A DNA stretch of 64,000 bases from Paragordius varius. Taxonomy: Eukaryota > Nematomorpha. Shown here piece by piece: positions 56,320 to 64,000 of this stretch (positions are counted from its first letter, which is position 1; each line of letters begins with the position of its first letter). A model generated the notes under the pieces. That model was given only the letters and a program-made list of their open reading frames with translations. It had not been told where the DNA came from and did no database searches. Location: NCBI GenBank assembly GCA_964247055.1, contig OZ176059.1:1178001-1242000 (forward strand). The letters are read 5' to 3'. The position numbers and the translations under genes were made by a program.

Positions 56320-59160
56320 GGAAACGTTCATTGGCCCAATGATTAAATTATTTATTGACCCGGAGGCCGAGCCCACCCAAAATATTCCGTGTCGTCAAGT
56401 CCCGTTAGCTCTAAAACGTGGGTCAATTTAAAAATACTTTGACCAGTTGACCATCTCAAGGTCAGATAACGAGGGCTTCCTCAAGGTGAGCATACTTAAC
56501 GGAAATGGATAAGTTAGGCTATGTGCCGATTTTCGAATAAATATCAATTGCTATTTGTAACAAGATTTACACCTTATACACACACACGCACAGGCAAATT
56601 TCATGAGTTAGTTGCCAAGGCGTTAGATAGGGTTGTATTTTCAACGACGCCTCTTTAGAGTTTTCTATTAGCGAATCCTAGTCAATCTTGCGATTATAAC
56701 CTACAAACGTTCTTTTGTGCCAATGACTTCAATTCAGGTTGATATCCACCCCGATGATTTTTCAAAAATGTATAACTTTTGAGGGATGTACTTGGCACAT
56801 GTGTTTGTCCAGACCAGTGATACTCCGCAAAAAAATTGAAGGCGTCGCAAAAAATATTTATCTTGTCTCAAAGGCCGTGCACCATATAATAACAATAACT
56901 TCTTACGTTTGGCCTGTTTGCAGATATTTTTACTCAAAGTAAGTGTGTTAAGCACTTTAACAAATAATTTGGAATCTGAAAAAGCACTTTTAGGGCCGCA
57001 TGCTGCCCGTGAGCCGCGGTTTGAATAGCACTAGCTTAAAAGGTGTGTTAGTCTCTGGTGCGACAAAAGATTAACATGATAAAATTTTAAGAGTTGTTGA
57101 GCAGGTTGCAAGAGGCGCCGAATTGCGATTGCGCAAAGATAAAGTCTAAATCGCGATTCTCTAATTTAAATACTTGGGTTGCGTAATCTCTGGAAAAGGG
57201 ATTCAACTTACCAATGGAAAATTAGAGATCATTCAAAAATGTCCATCTTTTTAGGATTAATAAATTTTCATGGTTTTTTTTATCAAATTTGCTTCAACCT
57301 TATTAATTTGCACAAAATGTGAGGTAAAAATCACTTGGCTGAGAGCACAGGCAGTTGAGGGTGAATTTATACCAAAAAAAGTCATTAACCAATACCCATA
57401 TTGACCTATAATAAACGATTTTCTTCATTAGAAACAGATGCCTCAATGGGTTCAGAGGCGTAGCTTGCATTTCTGGCGCCCAGTGCATGAATCCGTGATA
57501 GCGCCCCCTTTCCCACCATACAGCTCCTTGCATTTTAATAAAAATAATTATTCAAACCGTGGTCATGGCCACTCATTGAGTAATTTTATTTAAAACAATT
57601 TTGAAATACCCATTTTTTTAAAATCAAATTACGAATCCTGCACCCATTCAACCATGGCGCCCGGCGAATCAGCCCCACTTTTCTCCCCCCTAGCTACGCT
57701 TCTGAATGGGTTTAGGGAAATTTAATTCCATAATAACTAGCAGGAGAGCCGCTCGATCTTTTCCCCTTCTCAAACATTTCCGTGAGCGGAAAAGGGTATT
57801 CCACGATTGCAAGAGAGGTTAAAGCAGTATTTGCTATCCAAAAATATGATCCTTTTGAAATTTCTGCTGACCACAAATTTTTAGGTGGCCTTTTTGGGAG
57901 GAAAAGAGACATTAATAATATTAGTATTTCAATATTACTGAGCTGGATATATAAGTCCATTCTATACGAATATGAGATATGTCAGAAAAGGGTCGAGAAA
58001 ATTTGCCTGATTCCCTATCAAGATTGCTTCGCGTATACAGCGTTTATGACGGGGAGGAGGATGCGGCTACTATACAATTCCGTTTTCTCTCGTTTAAATA
58101 TCTCGATCTAAATTGGAAAACAGTTGAAAAAGGTATAATGAATGACAAACTTTTAAACAAAGTTAAAATGGCGCTGACAAAAATAGATAAAAGGAGGGGA
58201 GATCTAAATCCTTTTAGTAAGCGTAATAACAATTTACAAACCTGCTACAACCTATTTTACCTAAATTATCGATTAAGAATATTACGCGCAAGACAAAATA
58301 CCATTGGAAAAAACTGAAACCCCGGACATAAAGGGTATAGGACTATGAAATTCTACGCCCTCTATTCAGTATCTCACTCGTGGGTAAAAAATGTGAGGCC
58401 TGTCAATCCAACCGACCCAACGCCCCGAAATTCCACCCTATCAATGGAATTTTAATACGCCGACATGGGAGCGGATTTATACGGATATTTCTGGCCCAGC
58501 CGACGGTTACCCCTAATAATTTCTATCGATAGCATCACCCGCTAGGTGGAAGTGGATCTGCTTAAAGTGATTGTGACTCAGGTTATTCTGAATTGATTGG
58601 AAAAACATATGGCCTAGAGATACCCTCGGCAAATCCTAACTGAAAATGCTGACTGCTTCATATCAAAAGAATTCGAATCAGATATAAAATTAGATATTAG
58701 GCACATTCGCGCAACACCCTATTACCCATAAACCAACTGGTTGTTGGTAATGGTAATATCTTAAAAAATAAATATTGATCCGCCAAAGCCGTAACAATGC
58801 ATGCAAATAAAATGAACGGCGTTTTAAAATGCTACAGAATGAGTTTTCATGCGTTGTTATAAGAAACCTCTTCCGCTATGTTCCTAAAACGTAAAGCTAA
58901 CAACCCTGTCGTAAGTAAAGTCGACTCCGGCCGAATTTATAGAACAATCGAACCGCGTCGCTAATTTCGGCCCAATCACCTATTTAAGAAGAAGAGTTGA
59001 GGAAGGGATGAAGGCGCATATCACAGAAAGAAGAGTGCTCCTATCTCACCAAATCAAGGACGAGGAGAGAGTCAGCCGAAAACACTCAGTTCAGCTGCGA
59101 GAAAGATTAAAACATTTTGAGAGGGATACTGATGTGGCCGTCTGTAGTTAATAAAACTTG
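56320..59160 (+). mobile_element. Heavily decayed Gypsy/Ty3-type fossil
   Basis: Traces of reverse transcriptase, RNase H and integrase appear in the expected order along the plus strand and resemble the younger element at 59298-63614. The copy is badly broken, with many interruptions, and no LTR pair was found, so it is an ancient fragment. A hAT-like MITE seems to have inserted at about 56814-57033. A short plus-strand frame near 57780-58310 belongs to this fossil and not to a host gene. Confidence 0.65.
56814..57033. mobile_element. Possible hAT-like MITE inside the Gypsy fossil
   Basis: The left end CAGTGATACTCCGCAAAA and the inverse of the right end, TAGTGCTATTCAAACCGCGG, are similar over about a dozen bases, and the inner GGGCCGCATGCTGCCCGTG is hAT-MITE-like. 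No matching 8-bp flanks are seen. Low confidence. Confidence 0.35.
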
Positions 59161-59297
59161 TTTTCATTTTTGATAATCTTCCAGCTGAATTCCCAAACCT
59201 TTCACCCCGGAAACGAATGCCCCAGGAATCAAAACGCATTCAAAACTAGCATGTCAAACCACCCCTAACTAACGTGTTGTAAAAAAAACCTAAACCT

Positions 59298-59561
59298 GGA
59301 TAGATTAGAATACATCAAGTTAGTTAACCTTAGACAAGACCAATTTATATATTAGATTTGAATACATTTTGATGACCTTTTATATATGATTTAACGATTG
59401 TATCAATTTTGTATTTAATCTGCACAAGTTATTTTACCTTGGCTTAACATGTAAATATTGTATTCACAAAAAGTATATATACATCGCAAACTGTATGTAG
59501 TTTAGTTTTTGCATTTTATCTCAATAAATCTTATTGTTTTACGGTTTCTTGATTTACTACA
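59298..59561 (+). repeat. 5' LTR of the Gypsy element
   Basis: 264 bp, nearly identical to 63353-63614, ending in TACTACA. It includes an AATAAA near its 3' end, as expected for the R region. Confidence 0.9.
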
Positions 59562-62500
59562 TTTGGCGCGGTCGAATTTTTTTTTTACCTCATTACATTC
59601 GCGCATGGAGAAATTAAGTTTAGAACCCTATGATCCAGCAATGAGTTTCGAGGATTACATAGATTATATAAAGAGAATGTTAAAAGTGAAATTAATTCCA
59701 GAAGATGATGAAACAAAAAAAAAACATACTATTGGCCTACATTGGTCTATCCCATATTCCAAAGTTGAAGAAATTCTTTTATCCTGTACTGTTAGAGGAA
59801 GTGGGCTGGGATGCTTTGGTAGCAGCTGGAAAAAAAATATTTGCTCCGACATACAATGCGTTTGCAGCCAGGTTCCAGTTTACGCAACTCCGAAGGGAAG
59901 CCACGGAATCAGTGATGGATTTTTTGATTCGAGTAAAGGAATGTGCTGCCCGGTGCAACTTTGGGCAAGATGCAATGCTAAGAATCAGAGATGGGTTTGT
60001 TGGAGGGTTACAACTCAAAAGATTGGAAATAGATCTGTTCACAAAATTTCCAGATGCAATGGTTGATGGGAAACCGGTTACGTTGGAGATGGTGGTAGAA
60101 ATGGCGATGGCATACGAAAAGGCGGACAGCTGTTTGATTGATCAGGGTCCCGACAATAGGCAAGTTATGATGATAAGAAAAAAATGTGGAAAATGTGGAT
60201 ACGTGCATGCGATCAACTGGTGTCCCGCTTCAAACAAGGAGTGTTATCGATGCAAAGGACGTGGTCATTTTGGCAGGTGTTGCCGGCGCGTTAATAGACT
60301 TCATGGTAACAATAATAATAATGAAGCCCGAACGCAAGCAAGTCTGAATGGCCATTGGGTGAGGATGTTGTACGATACCGGAGCTCAAATATCATTGATT
60401 GGGAAGAGCCCGTGGATGGAGATTGGGAGGCCGACCTTAGCTCCCGCGGGTCCAATAGTTGGGTTCAACCAGCAAGGTGTAGAGGTGATGGGACAAGGTA
60501 TGGTAGATGTGAAATGGAATGGTATGGTCAAACAGTTGGAATGTATGGTTACGAGGGATGATTGGGGTAACATTTTTGGGCTACCATGGATGAAAAGTTT
60601 TGAATGCAGATTTCCAGAGCCTGTATGTGTAAAAAATGTTAATTACGTGGAATTGAATAAATTTAAGGATTTGTTTTGTGAGGGTATGGGGTGTTATACG
60701 GGACCACCCATTAAGTTGTTTCTCAAAAAAGGGAGTATCCCCAAAAGATTTGCGGCAAGAAGGGTACCTATTCCGCTTCAGTCTAAGGTGGAGAGTGAAT
60801 TAAAGAGGCTGGAAAGTCTGGGGATTATAGAGTCCATAAACCCCTCGCAAACACGAATTGACTGGGTAACTCCATTGGTGATAGTTAAAAAGAATGATAA
60901 CAATATTCGTATATGTGGTGATTTTAGAGTTACTTTAAACCCAAGTCTGGTTCCTGTAGATCATCTGATTCCAACGTTTGATCAGTTAGTGTTTAAAATC
61001 GGGCAAGGAAAAGTTTTTACGACCTTAGATCTAAAAGAAGCTTACTGGCAAATGCCGATACACCAAGATTATCAACATTTACTCACGTTTAGTTCACATA
61101 TAGGCCTTTTTCGATTTAAGAGACTGCCATTTGGAATATCTAGTGCACCCACGATATTTCAACAAATTATGGATGAGTTATTAAAAGATTGTCCAGGTAC
61201 AGCGGTTTACTTAGATGATGTAATTGTTAGTGGAACAACGGTAATGGAGCATAAGGATAATTTAGAAAAAGTGTTGAACAAATTAGCTGCTGTGGGTTTG
61301 AAATTAAAAAAGGATAAAATCCAATTAGCTCGTTCCTCAGTGTCATACTTAGGATATATAATTTCAGACAAAGGAATTAAACCAGATAACGAAAAAGTAA
61401 AAGCAATTTTGAATTGTCCTACACCTACCAATAAAACATTACTTCGGTCTTTTTTGGGAATGTTAAATTTTCACGCGCGTTTTATTCCATCTTTGCATGC
61501 TACAATCGCGGACTTACATGCGCTTACAGGTTCTAAGAAATGGTGTTGGTCGACAAAAGAAGAGAGGGTTTTTGATAAAGCTAAACTGTTGGTGAGTAAT
61601 GCCTTATGTCTAACACCGTTTAACCCGAACCTTCCGTTAGTGTTGGAAACAGATGCATCGAATGACGGATTCGGAGCAGTTTTATCACATATGACAAGTG
61701 AGGGAAAACGGCCGATAGCTTTTGCGTCTCGAAAATGTGCGAAGGCAGAACAACATTTCTCTGTAATTGAAAAAGAAGCAAGGGCAATTTTATATGCGCT
61801 AGAAAAATTTAAAATGTTTGTGTATGGCAGAAAGTTCGTATTATTAACCGATCATAAACCCCTGATCAAGTTGTTTGGTTTTAAGAGAGATCTAAGTAAT
61901 ATTAACAATAGTAGATTAGTAAGATGGATACTCAGAACAGCCGATTATAATTTTACTATACAATATATTAATGGTTCGGAAAATTTAGCGGATTGGTTAT
62001 CTCGTCTACCGTATGAAGAACCGACTGAGGAAGTGGAGGAGCAACCCAGGCAAATCAACTTTCTACAACTGACAACTTAAGCGTACAGCGAATGAAAGAA
62101 AATACTTTACGGGATGAGTTTTTGATGGCATTAAAATCGGCTCTACATCATAATGATTGGTCAGCTCCAATTCTAAATTCGGTATTGAGTATAAGAAACG
62201 AAATGCAAGAATCATATGGTTTGTTGTATTGGGGCGATCGTCTGTTTATACCCAGGGCGTTGCGAAATGAAACGTTAAAATTTTTGCATGTTGGACATTC
62301 GGGGGCTAATGTAATGAAAGAGTCTGCCAAGGCTAGGGTTTATTGGCCAGGTATAAACCAAGATATTGAAAATTATGTGAGATCTTGTATGGGGTGTCAG
62401 TTAAACCGGAGTAACATAAAAAGTAATCCAACGTACAAATGGAATTTTAATACGGGTATCTGGGAAAGGATACATCTTGATATTGCCGGTCCTATAGATG

Positions 62501-63352
62501 GGTTGTATTGGTTAGTAGCTATCGATAGTAGCTCCAGATGAGTTGAAGTCGAATTGCTAAGAACTGTTAATTCTGCAAACATACTACATTGGTTGGAAAT
62601 TTGGTGTGTAAGGTACGGGTTTCCCCGAATGATCGTTACCGATAATGCAACATATTTTGCATCGAAAGATTTTAATGAGACCTTGCAACGAGCAAACATC
62701 AAACACGTCACTAGCGCCCCCTATCATCCACGAACAAATGGGCTGGTGGAACGAGTCATTTACACCTTAAAAGCACACTATAAATCGTTAACGGATTCTA
62801 AGCTGACTCCTGACAAAAAAATAAACCAAGTATTATGGGGTTATCGCTCCGCCGTACATAGCGCCACAAAAGAGTGCCCGTATAATTTATTTCTGAAAAG
62901 ACCAATTAATACCCCCTTCTCTTGGGTTAGGGAAACACCCGCACAACAATTAGAGGACGACATAATTCCTAATCAAACTTTTAGACCGGACGAAGAAGTG
63001 TACATAAAGAATGAAATCAATTCAGGGTGGAGAAAAGGTATAATTTTGGAGAGAACAGGGGTACTCTCGTACACGGTTAAAGATGGAAATCGAACACTTC
63101 GCAAGCATGCGGATCAATTACGGCCGACCGGAGTCGAGAACGGCGTTGAGGAGGAGGATAATGTAACGATAAACCAAACAGATGAAGAGATGACAACCAA
63201 TAATCGGGAGGTGGGGGAGGAACCAAGCAAAAACGAGAAAGACACCCAGGTTGAAATAAGAACGGAAAAAACAACTGAGAAAGAACCTGAAAGGAGATAT
63301 CCTCTTAGGGAAAGAAAAGCACCAGATCGGCTCGGATTTGGATAAGGAGATA

Positions 63353-63614
63353 TGATAGATTAGAATACATCAAGTTAGTTAACCTTAGACAAGACCAATT
63401 TATATATTAGATTTGAATACATTTTGATGACCTTTTATATATGAGTTAAACGATTGTATCAATTTTGTATTTAACCTTCACAAGTTATTTTACCTTGGCT
63501 TAACATGTAAATATTGTATTCACAAAAAGTATATATACATCGCAAACTGTATGTAGTTTAGTTTTTGCATTTTATCTCAATAAATCTTATTGTACGGTTT
63601 CTTGATTTACTACA
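63353..63614 (+). repeat. 3' LTR of the Gypsy element
   Basis: 262 bp, starting TGATAGATTAG and ending CTACA. It differs from the 5' LTR at only a handful of positions. Confidence 0.9.
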
Positions 63615-64000
63615 ACCTGGAAAGAAGATATCCTTTGCGCAAGCTTCAATCCCCCGATGAGGGGAAAGTAATGTAAGACGAAAAAATTGTAGATTCATCC
63701 AACATGATACACATGCATTTTTTAGAGATATGTTGGACACACAAAGATAGATCATGCAAATAAGATTTCATACTGATTTGGTTTTCATGTTTTACTTTTT
63801 TATTTCTTTTTGCATACGCATGATGGTTATAACCTGTATTGTAGAATCTAATTTTTGCGCTTAATGATGTATTCGTCCTTTAAGGCTATTTATAAAAACA
63901 GTATGCCCATTTATGCTGGCCTATTCAAATTATTGTGGGTTAATTGGCAACACAGCAGTGTATGGGCAATAACAACAAAATGCTGATAATCATTTTTTAC
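63615..64000. other. Right edge of the window, non-coding
   Basis: Flank of the Gypsy insertion. No gene, RNA or recognised repeat is visible in these bases. Confidence 0.6.

Larger units (their letters stand above)
59298..63614 (+). mobile_element. Gypsy/Ty3 LTR retrotransposon, recent but broken
   Basis: A full-length-looking element of about 4.3 kb with two LTRs (59298-59561 and 63353-63614) that are nearly identical and a 4-bp ACCT flank on both sides (59294-59297, 63615-63618). A primer-binding-like TGGCGCGGTCG follows the left LTR. Parts in order: Gag-like region (about 59.6-60.1 kb), Cys-His zinc knuckles (about 60.2-60.3), protease with DTGA (about 60.4-60.6), reverse transcriptase with YLDD (about 60.7-61.4), RNase H (about 61.6-62.0), and integrase with an HHCC finger and catalytic core (about 62.2-63.0). 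No envelope gene. Order RT-RNase H-integrase makes it Gypsy/Ty3; a Mag-like clade is possible. About three breaks interrupt the coding region. LTR similarity implies a young insertion. Confidence 0.9.

Noticed and set aside
57782-58317. Plus-strand frames of about 110 codons
   Set aside because: Part of the decayed Gypsy fossil; not an independent gene.

Overview
The window is a strongly AT-rich stretch of a bilaterian invertebrate nuclear genome. The evidence is three animal genes with many GT-AG introns, Asn/Gln-rich low-complexity protein segments, and a dense set of small inverted-repeat transposons. A fast-evolving ecdysozoan, perhaps an arthropod, is plausible; the sequence alone does not fix the lineage. 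No bacterial genes, rRNA, tRNA or CRISPR array were recognised.

Layout: (1) 1-3494 is non-coding with small repeats. (2) 3495-21353, plus strand, is a Roundabout (Robo) axon-guidance receptor rebuilt here as 14 coding exons and 2286 codons: signal peptide, five Ig domains, three FN3 domains, one transmembrane helix and a very long Asn-rich tail. One intron holds a young 5'-truncated LINE (9533-11827, minus) with a 13-bp target duplication, sitting inside an older hAT-like MITE. (3) 23596-24282, minus, is an unrecognised basic protein. (4) 26183-37914, minus, is an XPR1/SYG1-type phosphate exporter in 16 coding exons and 1166 codons, with an SPX domain interrupted by a large insertion, an EXS domain and a long tail. 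(5) 37915-45925 is non-coding and rich in foldback and MITE elements. (6) 45941-51961, plus, is a TFAP4/cropped-type bHLH-leucine zipper transcription factor in 12 coding exons and about 704 codons. (7) 51962-64000 has no host gene. It holds fossil Gypsy/Ty3 fragments and one recent Gypsy element with near-identical LTRs (59298-63614).

All exon joins were chosen by hand from GT/AG sites, reading phase and protein similarity. In each of the three genes the exon lengths sum to a multiple of three with no internal stop, which supports the models. The genes do not form an obvious pathway. Robo and XPR1 are convergent, and XPR1 and TFAP4 are divergent across about 8 kb.

The most unusual content is non-coding: at least six families of inverted-repeat elements, mostly with TA-like target duplications. 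Two families carry tandem about 21-bp units inside their terminal repeats (foldback-like), and one element is a near-complete 1.2-kb palindrome. One MITE end appears to supply the splice acceptor tract of the last XPR1 exon.
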